From: CANQDT01 sp051878935
GTDB lineage: Bacteria; Bacillota; Clostridia; Lachnospirales; Lachnospiraceae
DNA length: 14,054 nucleotides
Assembly (NCBI GenBank): GCA_051878935.1
Contig: JBJELB010000036.1
Coordinates: 1-14,054, forward strand
Reading direction: 5' to 3'
The translations under genes and the position numbers were made by a program. Under the pieces are notes generated by a model. That model had not been told where the DNA came from. It saw nothing but the letters and a program-made list of their open reading frames with translations, and did not search any database. This document shows, piece by piece, positions 1 to 7,425 of this stretch (its first letter is position 1; each line of letters begins with the position of its first letter).

Positions 1-3000
1 ATGAAGGAACTGCTGGAAGAATATGTTGCTCTTTATGGGAAAGATAACTGGGCATGGGGTTCTCCAATCAATGAATCAACATATCAATATGACCAGGGTT
101 CTTATAAAGATGAGACTAGATATCAGGCAGGAACGGGTGGATTGGCTGGTAGTTATGTAGTTACCGTAACAAACCCTTCCGGAAGTTATACATCATACTA
201 TTATACAGAGATGCAGCGGTATGATTCAAATGCTGCTACAAATGTAAAAATCGATCAGGTAACAAAGGAGATTGTCAAAGAATCTTCTGAAAGTAATTGT
301 GATACCATAACAACGGAATATACCTACGCAAGTACTTATGCAGTAACATCACCATCTAAAGTAACAACTACAGAAAAGATAGATGGTGTAGAAAACACGA
401 CGATACATATGTATGAATATGATGCGAATACATCAGAGATAAAGAAAGAATCACTTGCGTTAACGAGTGATGAGATTACCGGATCAACCATTCCATCTGC
501 AAAATCGATTCAATATAGTTATAAGAAGATAACTAATACTATCAATGGTGTAGCACGTGATATGTATCTTCTTAGTACTGTTACATCTTATATGGATACG
601 GATACACAGGTTGTTCAAAGAATAGAATATGATGTACTGGGGAATATCATTAGTACAGAAGATGCAGAAGGGAATCTGACACAATATCTATATGGAGATA
701 CTACATATTCTTGGCTTCCAACAAAAGTATGGACAAGGGACCCCGAAAATAAAGGGAATGAAGATAGAAAAACGGAGATTCAATATGTTTATTCCGGTAA
801 TCAAGGGTATGGATTTGGTGCAACGAAAATAATTCAATTAAATGGCATAGAAGAAACAGGTGTTACGGAAAATGATTACGATATACGATATGGTAATGTC
901 ATAGCAGAGCGTGTCTATACAGCAAATAATAAATACAATGAAGTAAACTATGTATATAATGATCTTGGTTTATGCACTCAAATTTCATATCCTACCTACC
1001 AAGATGTGAATGGAGAAAATCATTATCTAACAGAGCGATATTTCTATAAGACACAACCCGTTTATTTCAATGAGTTGAAATATCGGGAAGTATACATGTG
1101 TATTCAAATGAATTCTACAGTAGATAATAGTTCATCTACTACAGAATGGGAAAGCAGTTACTATGATGATTATGGAAATCTGGTTTTTGTAGATTCTTTT
1201 GTGAATGGAGAAGAAGAATATTTTTATGATTCAGTGTTACGCATTGTTGGTTACCAGAATCGTAGAGACTATGGAACGAATAATAAAACATTAAGTTATG
1301 TTTATGATGGATTTGATCGTGTCACAAAAGTTACGGATAGAATTGGAAATGAATATCATGCTGATTACAAGTCGTTAGAAATCAAATATTCATTTAAAGA
1401 AAATGATAAGACGGAATTGACGAATGAGTATTCTGAATTTTATGATAATCAAGGTCAAGTCATAAAGCAACGGTATTATCATGGTGATACAACGATAGAT
1501 ACACAATATACTTATGATCTACAGGGCAATGTTACAAGCGTGACAGATGGAAACGGAAAAGTAACATCCTATGAATACAATAAATTCAGTCAGCCTATAA
1601 AAGTCACACAGGCAGATGGAAGCGTCATTGAGACAGCTTATGCAAAAACTGGTGCTGCAACAGAGATTGTCAGAACAACAAATGATGATTCGTATGCTAT
1701 GACAAATCGCTATGATGATAGAGGTCAACTAAGAGAAGTTAGCCAAAAAGGAACGGATATTACGGTTCCATCCTGGAAATATAATTATCGTATGGATGGT
1801 GCTATTCAAACAGTAACAGATCCAAATGGAACGAAAAAAACTTTTGGATACGATAGTTCCAATCATCAAACTTTCTATCAAAGTGGAAGCCGGTCACAGT
1901 ATATTTATTACAACCAATATGCTAAACCATCAAAAATCATACAGTTGGATAATCAAACTGCATCTCAGATGGTAGAATATACCTACAATGTTGCACATAA
2001 ACTAACGCAAAAGAATGTAGGTGGAGAGGTAACACGATATAGTTATGATGAATACGATTCACTAACTGGTATCGTGTCGCCAAATAATCTCAGCCGTTAT
2101 TATACACTAGATGAAATGGAACGTATTGAGATGATAGCGGCAGACAGCAGTTCTCTAGAGTATGAATATATAGGCGATAATTTAATAGGAAAAATAAGTT
2201 ATTCGTATGCTGATATCATTACTACGTATCAATATGATGATATGAATCGTCTTACTAAACTAAAAACGACTACAGGAACAGACACCATTGTAGAATATAA
2301 TTATACCTATGATAATGTAGGAAATGTATTAAGTGTGAGTGGAAGTGAAAATTGTACTTATACCTATGATGATTTATATCGTCTTAAAACAGTCTTAAAA
2401 GATGGCGTTACTACTACCTATGAATATGATTCCAGAAATAATCTGATATCAGAAGTAACCAGCAAAGGAAAGAGTAGTACATACCAATATAGTGGTGATA
2501 ATCGTTTGGTTCAAGCTGTGATAAACGGAACGACGGTCAACTATGAATATGATTTAAATGGTAATTTGATTGCAGACAGCAAGGGAAACGAATATGCTTA
2601 CGATGAAGATAACCGAATGATTTATTCTAAGGTCGACGGAGTTGAGACGACATATACTATAGGAGTAGATGGATATCGAAATTGTAAACAGAGTGGAGAT
2701 GATATCAGTACATATTCCGTGGACGAAGTCGGACATGTTATTAGCGAAACAGATGGATATGGGAAAGTAACAGAAATCGTATGGGATGGAGCACATCCGG
2801 TAACCAGAAAGGTGGATGGGAAATATTATTATTACATCTATAATGGACATGGAGATGTTGTAGCATTAGTAGATGAGAATGGAGACATACAAAATGAATA
2901 TTCCTATAGTCCGTGGGGAGAGCAGACGGTTAAGAAGGAAAATATAGACAATCCAATTGGCTATGCAGGAGAATATCAGGATAGGGAAACAGGATTGACA

Positions 3001-3741
3001 TATCTGAGAGCAAGATATTATAATCCTAGTGTAAAGAGATTTGTGCAAGAAGATCCGGCAAGAGACCAGTGGGATTGGTATGTATATTGCAATAATAATC
3101 CGATCCATTATAAAGACTCAACCGGTAAAGCAGTAGAAACTGCTCTTGATATCGTTAGTATAGGATGGAGTATACATGATTTAGTAGATGATCCATCAAT
3201 AAAAAATTTTGGATTTCTTATATGGGATGTTGCAGCAGCAGCAATTCCATTTATACCCGGATCATATGCAGGAAAAACAATTAAAGCGGGTACAAAAATT
3301 CTTTCGAAAGCAGATGATTATAAGCGGACGGGGGTGTGGGCAAAGAAAGCACTAGACCGCGGATGGGATATTGAAAAGGCACTCGGTGGCTGGTGTAATA
3401 ACTTTCCGACGATTGATAAAGCTGTCAAAAAAACATATAAAAACGGAAAGAACTTTTTAAAGAACATTGTTAGCATAAAGTCCATGGATACAACAGCAAA
3501 GACATATCAAAATGCATCGAAGATGAGAAATAAACTAAGAAAATATATAGATGATTTGGCGAATTTTAGTGAAACCACATATAAAGGAACGAAATGGACG
3601 GTAAAAGGAGGAACAAGTAGGACCTTAGAATTAGCCATTCCGGCTGTAGGACTAAGTAAAAAACAAGCAAAGGTTTTACAAGAGATGAAGGAATATGCAA
3701 AGAAACTAGGAGTAACTTTAAAGGTAGTAATAGTAAAATAG
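1..3741 (+). CDS. RHS/YD-repeat polymorphic toxin with C-terminal CdiA-type tRNase-like domain (5' end possibly incomplete)
   Basis: This 1246-residue product is mostly YD repeats of the form YDxxGNxxxxxDxxG, about 18 recognisable, from roughly residue 205 to 900. The conserved end of an RHS core follows at about 941-1034 (YNGHGDVVALVDENG, then GLTYLRARYYNP). In this family the repeats build a shell that encloses a C-terminal toxin. After the core comes a hydrophobic Ala/Ile-rich pre-toxin stretch (about 1045-1100), then a variable domain (about 1111-1246). That domain carries RGWDIEKALGG, NNFPTIDK, VSIKSMDTTAKTYQN and an Ile/Val-rich end, which I recognise as the pattern of the CdiA C-terminal tRNase family. 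The usual DPxG after NNP reads DSTG here. There is no signal peptide and the ATG is base 1 of the window, so the true start may lie upstream or the N-terminus may be lost. The gene is visibly AT-richer than the housekeeping genes to its right, which suggests transfer. The RHS assignment is firm; the toxin activity is inferred. Confidence 0.9.
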   Translation: MKELLEEYVALYGKDNWAWGSPINESTYQYDQGSYKDETRYQAGTGGLAGSYVVTVTNPSGSYTSYYYTEMQRYDSNAATNVKIDQVTKEIVKESSESNCDTITTEYTYASTYAVTSPSKVTTTEKIDGVENTTIHMYEYDANTSEIKKESLALTSDEITGSTIPSAKSIQYSYKKITNTINGVARDMYLLSTVTSYMDTDTQVVQRIEYDVLGNIISTEDAEGNLTQYLYGDTTYSWLPTKVWTRDPENKGNEDRKTEIQYVYSGNQGYGFGATKIIQLNGIEETGVTENDYDIRYGNVIAERVYTANNKYNEVNYVYNDLGLCTQISYPTYQDVNGENHYLTERYFYKTQPVYFNELKYREVYMCIQMNSTVDNSSSTTEWESSYYDDYGNLVFVDSFVNGEEEYFYDSVLRIVGYQNRRDYGTNNKTLSYVYDGFDRVTKVTDRIGNEYHADYKSLEIKYSFKENDKTELTNEYSEFYDNQGQVIKQRYYHGDTTIDTQYTYDLQGNVTSVTDGNGKVTSYEYNKFSQPIKVTQADGSVIETAYAKTGAATEIVRTTNDDSYAMTNRYDDRGQLREVSQKGTDITVPSWKYNYRMDGAIQTVTDPNGTKKTFGYDSSNHQTFYQSGSRSQYIYYNQYAKPSKIIQLDNQTASQMVEYTYNVAHKLTQKNVGGEVTRYSYDEYDSLTGIVSPNNLSRYYTLDEMERIEMIAADSSSLEYEYIGDNLIGKISYSYADIITTYQYDDMNRLTKLKTTTGTDTIVEYNYTYDNVGNVLSVSGSENCTYTYDDLYRLKTVLKDGVTTTYEYDSRNNLISEVTSKGKSSTYQYSGDNRLVQAVINGTTVNYEYDLNGNLIADSKGNEYAYDEDNRMIYSKVDGVETTYTIGVDGYRNCKQSGDDISTYSVDEVGHVISETDGYGKVTEIVWDGAHPVTRKVDGKYYYYIYNGHGDVVALVDENGDIQNEYSYSPWGEQTVKKENIDNPIGYAGEYQDRETGLTYLRARYYNPSVKRFVQEDPARDQWDWYVYCNNNPIHYKDSTGKAVETALDIVSIGWSIHDLVDDPSIKNFGFLIWDVAAAAIPFIPGSYAGKTIKAGTKILSKADDYKRTGVWAKKALDRGWDIEKALGGWCNNFPTIDKAVKKTYKNGKNFLKNIVSIKSMDTTAKTYQNASKMRNKLRKYIDDLANFSETTYKGTKWTVKGGTSRTLELAIPAVGLSKKQAKVLQEMKEYAKKLGVTLKVVIVK

Positions 3742-3750
3742 TACATATAA

Positions 3751-3757
3751 CAGGAGG
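3751..3757 (+). promoter_or_regulatory. Ribosome binding site of the immunity gene
   Basis: A strong AGGAGG-type Shine-Dalgarno lies about 7 bases before the ATG at 3765. It shows that the small gene after the RHS toxin is independently and efficiently translated, as expected for an immunity protein. Confidence 0.7.
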
Positions 3758-3764
3758 GTTAGGT

Positions 3765-4280
3765 ATGAGTGAAATAAGAAGAATCAAATTGTATTTTGAT
3801 GAAGAAAATAATGCAGCTGCATTTCCTATGTCAAGACATAAAGAAAAAAATAAAGAACTGGACGATTATTTATATTCCGAGGCATTCCACCCGTTTGAAG
3901 CAAACAAACCATACTCAGTATCTGATATGGCAGAGATTATTCGGCAGGCTTATGAAGCGTGGGAGCGATATCCCGCCTATGAAAAAAAGAAGTCCTTTGA
4001 AGAAGCATATTATAAGATCAGTGGATTTAAGAATGCGATGAAAGGAAAAAGAGTGATTGATGTGGATTGGGGAGATTTTGGGGGTGGATATGGCGACATA
4101 GTTGAAATTGATTATATGTTTCCTTGCAGGCAAAAGGGGGTATATCTTGGGATAGATGAAGTGTATTTACCGCCGGATACAAGCTGGGAGGAAATAGCAG
4201 CGGCAGTTATTGATTTAGTAGAAAAGGATTGGAATGAGTTGAGGGCATTTAAGACGTATAAAAGTAAGCTTTTGTTGTAA
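3765..4280 (+). CDS. Probable immunity protein for the RHS C-terminal toxin
   Basis: This 171-residue soluble protein starts 23 bp after the toxin stop codon, behind a strong ribosome binding site. It has no signal peptide and no membrane segment. It is rich in Asp/Glu and aromatic residues, for example DVDWGDFGGGYGDIVEIDY in the middle, and ends in a basic tail. I do not recognise a named family. The immunity role is inferred from position: in RHS and CDI loci the gene directly after the toxin tip encodes the cognate inhibitor, and small acidic cytosolic proteins are typical for inhibitors of basic nuclease domains. Its base composition resembles the RHS gene more than the genes downstream, so the two probably moved as one cassette. 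No transposase or second toxin-tip module is seen between it and the next promoter. Confidence 0.7.
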   Translation: MSEIRRIKLYFDEENNAAAFPMSRHKEKNKELDDYLYSEAFHPFEANKPYSVSDMAEIIRQAYEAWERYPAYEKKKSFEEAYYKISGFKNAMKGKRVIDVDWGDFGGGYGDIVEIDYMFPCRQKGVYLGIDEVYLPPDTSWEEIAAAVIDLVEKDWNELRAFKTYKSKLLL

Positions 4281-4312
4281 GACAGATTTTCTGTAAAACC
4301 TTATAAATCTAC

Positions 4313-4341
4313 TTGTATAATGCCATATAATAAGTTATAAT
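4313..4341 (+). promoter_or_regulatory. Sigma-A promoter of the FMN riboswitch-ribU transcript
   Basis: TTGTAT (4313-4318) and TATAAT (4336-4341) are separated by 17 bases. This predicts a transcription start near 4348, just ahead of the riboswitch aptamer, which fits a riboswitch leader. Confidence 0.7.
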
Positions 4342-4360
4342 GACTTGGAAAATTGAAAGA

Positions 4361-4468
4361 GTTCTTCAGGGCAGGGTGTAATTCCCGACCGGCGGTAAAG
4401 TCCGCGAGCCGTTAGGCTGAATTGGTGCGATTCCAATACCGACAGTATAGTCTGGATGAGAGAAGAAA
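4361..4468 (+). ncRNA. FMN riboswitch (RFN element)
   Basis: The conserved RFN landmarks appear in order: a CAGGGCAGGGTG block at 4367-4378, CCCGACCGGCGGTAAAG (4384-4400), TCCGCGAGCC (4401-4410), a hairpin around GAATTGGTGCGATTCC, CCGACAGT, and the closing TGGATGAGAGAAG. The outer stem P1 pairs TTCTT (4362-4366) with AAGAA (4463-4467). The element senses FMN, and the gene it precedes encodes a riboflavin transporter. It is followed by an intrinsic terminator, which indicates control by premature termination when FMN is bound. Confidence 0.96.
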
Positions 4469-4484
4469 AAAGGTTACATAAGTT

Positions 4485-4520
4485 ACCGGTGCCCTGCTGT
4501 ATGTATGGCATCGGTTTTTT
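4485..4520 (+). terminator. Intrinsic terminator of the FMN riboswitch
   Basis: ACCGGTGCC (4485-4493) pairs with GGCATCGGT (4507-4515) with one G-U wobble, and a run of T follows (4515-4520). The segment TGCCCTG (4490-4496) in the 5' arm and loop is the exact complement of CAGGGCA (4367-4373) inside the aptamer. Antitermination without FMN and termination with FMN would therefore be mutually exclusive folds. Confidence 0.9.
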
Positions 4521-4566
4521 CTTTGAACGCAGTAGAAGGACTCCGGGAAAACAGGAGGTTGAAACT

Positions 4567-5172
4567 ATGAGTAACAAGAAAACAAATCAGTCATTGACAC
4601 GCGTGATTACGGTGAGCGGGGTATGTGCCGCAATGGCAATTGCCCTGATGTATCTTCACTTTCCGGTAAAGTATCTGGGCTTTCTGGAATTGGAATTATC
4701 CGATGTGCCTGCTATCCTGTGTGGATTAACGATGGGACCGCTTCCGGGATTGTTAGTAGAATTGGTGAAAAATCTGGTGCATTTGTTGTCAACGAGTACG
4801 GCAGCAACCGGTGAGCTGGCGAATTTTATTATGTCAGGATGCTTCGTTTTAGGAATCTCTATTCCTTATTCGTTGTTAAAGGGACATATCAGCCGCAATA
4901 AGAATTTAGTTCTATCCGGTCTGATCGGAACGATTGCCTTGGTGATTGCCGGAATCGTTGTGAACTATTTTATCACAGTTCCGTTGTATATTACGGCCTT
5001 TTTTGGTGGAAATGCAGATCCTCTCTTTGGAATGGCACAGGAGTTTATACCGTCCATCGATAGTGTAGAGAAGCTGATATTGATTGGAATCACACCATTT
5101 AATGTAGTAAAAGGTGTAATTGTTACCATCGTTAGTTCCCTTGTTTATAAACTGGTAGCAGACAGAATATAA
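4567..5172 (+). CDS. ribU: Riboflavin ECF transporter S-component RibU
   Basis: This 201-residue, very hydrophobic protein has about six membrane helices. It is the substrate-binding subunit that takes up riboflavin with the shared energising module EcfA/EcfA'/EcfT, which is not encoded here. The Ala-rich first helix (VCAAMAIALMYL) resembles the small-residue surface that S-components use to contact EcfT. The stretches ELSDVPAILCGLTMGPLPG and ATGELANFIMSG match the RibU family. The start at 4567 follows ACAGGAGGTT at optimal spacing. An in-frame ATG at 4456 lies inside the riboswitch, ahead of the terminator, and would add a hydrophilic 37-residue extension, so it is rejected. Transcription is controlled by the upstream FMN riboswitch, which agrees with the assigned substrate. 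The gene is convergent with purC. Confidence 0.95.
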   Translation: MSNKKTNQSLTRVITVSGVCAAMAIALMYLHFPVKYLGFLELELSDVPAILCGLTMGPLPGLLVELVKNLVHLLSTSTAATGELANFIMSGCFVLGISIPYSLLKGHISRNKNLVLSGLIGTIALVIAGIVVNYFITVPLYITAFFGGNADPLFGMAQEFIPSIDSVEKLILIGITPFNVVKGVIVTIVSSLVYKLVADRI

Positions 5173-5248
5173 AAATATGTCATTTGCCCTTAGTGGGCCG
5201 AGCCTGACTGCGGTGCCTATCTATTTTTTCGCTGACACCCAGATTCTT

Positions 5249-5351
5249 AGAAAAATAAACACTCCATTACTATCACGAAACGCGCCGTTGACGAGTTGTG
5301 TCACAAGGCGCGTAATCAAACGTGATAGGAATGGAGTGTTATAATTTTTCT
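5249..5351. repeat. 103-bp palindromic element between convergent ribU and purC, possibly a bidirectional terminator (repeat family copy 1)
   Basis: The arms run from AGAAAAAT (5249-5256) to ATTTTTCT (5344-5351), through ACACTCCATT/AATGGAGTGT and CTATCACG/CGTGATAG to CGCGCC/GGCGCG, around a short centre. The right half carries an unpaired insertion at TAATCAAA that is also conserved in the second copy. The element sits at the 3' ends of two convergent genes and has T-rich runs at both outer edges, so it could terminate both transcripts. The purC stop codon (5339-5341) and its last codons lie inside the right arm. Blocks 5267-5289 and 5305-5331 recur exactly at 10422-10444 and 10614-10640. Confidence 0.85.
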
Positions 5352-6199
5352 CCGGTAAGCATTTCGTAGCCCTGCAGATAGATCTCAATGGTTTTATCTA
5401 CAATCTCTTCCGGCAGTGTCCAGTCGTTGTCCGGGTTGGCCTTTAACCAGTCACGAGCGAACTGCTTGTCAAAAGAAGGCTGGCCATGGCCAGGTTCATA
5501 AACGTCAGCCGGCCAGAAACGGGAGCTGTCCGGTGTGAGCATTTCATCACCAATGACGATATTGCCGTTTTCGTCCAGACCAAATTCGAATTTGGTATCT
5601 GCGATGATGATGCCGCGACTGAGGGCGTAATCTGCACACTTTTTATATAAAGCTATGGTGTAGTCGCGGAGCTTGGCAGCATATTCTTCGCCTTTTCCCG
5701 GGAAGTATTTCTCCAGGTGAGCGATGCTCTGCTCATAGGAAATGTTTTCATCATGGTCTCCGATTTCAGCTTTTGTGGAAGGAGTGTAGATTGGCTCCGG
5801 TAATTTGTCGGATTCCTTCAAGCCTTCCGGCAATTTGATACCGCATACTGTTCCATTTTCCTGGTAGCTTGCCCAGCCGCTTCCGGTGATGTATCCACGG
5901 ACGATGCACTCGATTGGAAGCATTTCCAGCTTCTTGCACATCATACTGTTTCCATCGAACTGTGGCTGCCGGAAGAATTCCGGCATATCCTTTACATCGG
6001 TAGAAATCATGTGGTTAGGCAGAATATCCTCGGTCAGATTGAACCAGAATTTGGACATCTGTGTCAGAACCGTTCCTTTTTTGGTAACGTCATTTTTTAA
6101 AATGACATCAAAACAACTGATGCGGTCTGTGGCTACCATGATCAGGCTGTCACCGTTGTCATAAATTTCACGTACTTTTCCTTCTTTGATTGGTTTCAT
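5339..6199 (-). CDS. purC: Phosphoribosylaminoimidazole-succinocarboxamide synthase (SAICAR synthetase)
   Basis: This 286-residue cytosolic enzyme of de novo purine synthesis joins CAIR and aspartate with ATP hydrolysis to give SAICAR. Diagnostic stretches are KEGKVREIY and MVATDRISCFD near the N-terminus, IECIVRGYITGSGWASY in the middle, then STKAEIGDHDENIS and IADTKFEFGLD. The length and motif spacing fit the longer PurC subfamily. I place the start at the ATG complementary to 6197-6199, which has a GAGGTG ribosome binding site about 8 bases upstream and begins MKPIKEGK. An in-frame ATG 10 codons earlier has no comparable site. purC is divergent from purE, which makes the CAIR that PurC consumes, so the two are probably co-regulated from the shared spacer. 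The 3' end runs into the 103-bp palindrome. Confidence 0.96.
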   Translation of the reverse strand: MKPIKEGKVREIYDNGDSLIMVATDRISCFDVILKNDVTKKGTVLTQMSKFWFNLTEDILPNHMISTDVKDMPEFFRQPQFDGNSMMCKKLEMLPIECIVRGYITGSGWASYQENGTVCGIKLPEGLKESDKLPEPIYTPSTKAEIGDHDENISYEQSIAHLEKYFPGKGEEYAAKLRDYTIALYKKCADYALSRGIIIADTKFEFGLDENGNIVIGDEMLTPDSSRFWPADVYEPGHGQPSFDKQFARDWLKANPDNDWTLPEEIVDKTIEIYLQGYEMLTGEKL

Positions 6200-6222
6200 A
6201 TCATACACCTCGCTAAATAATC

Positions 6223-6300
6223 TTATCATCTTGATAATACATAGCAGATTTTCGGAGAAATAGCAATATCTTTTTTGATATTCTCTTATAAAATGATAAG
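6223..6300. promoter_or_regulatory. Dyad-rich purC-purE divergent spacer (possible operators)
   Basis: Three perfect dyads lie close together: TTATCA-TCT-TGATAA (6223-6237), AATATC-TTTTTT-GATATT (6265-6282) and CTTAT-AAAATG-ATAAG (6285-6300). The first and third share the TGATAA half. They sit upstream of both divergent genes, where a purine repressor would act. None matches a PurR box known to me, and the sequence is AT-rich, so chance is a real alternative. Confidence 0.3.
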
Positions 6301-6309
6301 GCGTGTTTC

Positions 6310-6338
6310 TTGACGAAAGGGAGAAGTTTCAATATAAT
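6310..6338 (+). promoter_or_regulatory. Sigma-A promoter of purE
   Basis: TTGACG (6310-6315) and TATAAT (6333-6338) are separated by exactly 17 bases, predicting a start near 6345, about 50 bases upstream of the purE start codon. Confidence 0.8.
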
Positions 6339-6394
6339 AATGAAAAACTATAACAATGAAAACTGGAATGAGAAAACAGTGAAAGGAGCAGAGT

Positions 6395-6880
6395 ATGAGA
6401 GTTGCGGTTATTATGGGTTCAGCCAGTGATTTACCAAAAGTAGAGCCGGCTGTTACGATTTTAAAGGATTATGGAGTGGAGGTTGATGTGAGATGTCTGT
6501 CTGCACATCGTGCACATGCAGAGCTTTCCGCTTTTATTGAAGAAACAGGTCAAAATGGAACGGAAGCAATCATTGCTGCAGCAGGGATGGCAGCAGCGTT
6601 ACCTGGCGTGATTGCATCACAGACGATTCTTCCGGTAATCGGAGTACCGATTTCAGGTTCTACGCTGGATGGAATGGATGCCTTGTTGTCAATCGTACAG
6701 ATGCCGCCTGGAATTCCGGTTGCAACTGTGGCAATCAATGGTGCTAAGAATGCCGCTTATCTGGCTCTTCAGATGATGGCTGTCAGACATGATGTGATTA
6801 GAGAACGGCTTCTTAATTTCAGAGTGGAGATGGAAGAACAGGCAGTTAAAACCAATGAAGAGGTTATGGCAAAGTATTAG
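6395..6880 (+). CDS. purE: N5-carboxyaminoimidazole ribonucleotide mutase
   Basis: This 161-residue class I PurE interconverts N5-CAIR and CAIR in purine synthesis. Visible features are the N-terminal phosphate-binding GSASD (residues 8-12), SAHR (36-39) with the histidine that is catalytic in this family, the Gly/Ala-rich AAAGMAAALPGV (61-72) and GVPISGSTLDGMDALLS further on. AAAGGAG lies 6 bases before the ATG. The residues after SAHR are AH, where the E. coli enzyme has TP, a small departure next to the active site. No partner purK is present in the window, although one would be expected if the N5-CAIR route is used. purC is divergent from it. Confidence 0.96.
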   Translation: MRVAVIMGSASDLPKVEPAVTILKDYGVEVDVRCLSAHRAHAELSAFIEETGQNGTEAIIAAAGMAAALPGVIASQTILPVIGVPISGSTLDGMDALLSIVQMPPGIPVATVAINGAKNAAYLALQMMAVRHDVIRERLLNFRVEMEEQAVKTNEEVMAKY

Positions 6881-6927
6881 TACAACGTCTTTCTTTAGGA
6901 TGTGCTTTGGTATAGGAGAGAAATAGC

Positions 6928-7425
6928 ATGAAATATGAGATTCAGGTTACAATGAAACCGGAATATATGAGGGCATTCCAATTTCGCCATAATTATACGA
7001 AGGTGTCCGGTATACTGGGAGTGCTGATTAGTATTGTGGCTTTGGTAATGTGTGTGCTGCGCTGGCCGACGATGACCGGACAGGAACGGGCATTATTACT
7101 TCTGATTGCTGCCCTCTTTTTAATCGTACAGCCCCTGATGCTGCTGAAGAATGCCGGGAAACAGGTAAGGAACAATCCGATTTTTCGAGAATCGATCGGC
7201 TATGAGATATCAGATGAGGGAATTACGGTAAAGCAAGGGGAAGAAGCGGTAGCCGTAGGCTATGAGAATATCAGAAAATGTGTTTTTATGAAAAAACAGC
7301 TGGTAGTCTATACTTCTGCAGTTCATGCGTTTATCATGCCCTATGAGGATATGGGCGAATGCAAAGACTCAATATTAAATATGATAGAAACAGGAATGAA
7401 AAATGGAAACAAGAATCAGTCATAG
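6928..7425 (+). CDS. YcxB-like two-helix membrane protein
   Basis: This 165-residue protein has a short cytoplasmic N-terminus (MKYEIQVTMKPEYMRAFQFRH begins it), two membrane helices (about 26-45 and 54-73) and a soluble C-terminal domain (about 91-155). That domain has the pattern YEISDEGITVKQGEEAVAVGYENI followed by a lysine-rich turn and LVVYTSAVHAFIMP, which matches the YcxB-like C-terminal domain family. The family's biochemical function is unknown. A clear AGGAGA lies 8 bases before the ATG. The 3' end overlaps the tsaE start by 23 bases in another frame, so the two are translated from one message and possibly coupled. No clear promoter is seen in the 47 bases after purE, so read-through from purE is possible. 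Confidence 0.8.
   Translation: MKYEIQVTMKPEYMRAFQFRHNYTKVSGILGVLISIVALVMCVLRWPTMTGQERALLLLIAALFLIVQPLMLLKNAGKQVRNNPIFRESIGYEISDEGITVKQGEEAVAVGYENIRKCVFMKKQLVVYTSAVHAFIMPYEDMGECKDSILNMIETGMKNGNKNQS

Noticed and set aside
1..3741. CRISPR-like or tandem nucleotide repeats in the RHS gene
   Set aside because: The periodicity is at protein level (YD repeats) with diverged codons and no equal-length repeat-spacer pattern.
4282..4294. Hairpin ACAGA-TTT-TCTGT after the immunity gene as a terminator
   Set aside because: The stem is only 5 bp and is followed by A-rich sequence, with no T-run on the plus strand.
4456..4566. In-frame upstream ATG that would extend RibU by 37 residues
   Set aside because: It lies inside the riboswitch and terminator, and the start at 4567 has an optimal AGGAGG. 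The extra residues do not resemble RibU.
6200..6229. Upstream ATG extending PurC by 10 residues
   Set aside because: The start at 6199 has a GAGGTG site at good spacing and matches the family N-terminus.
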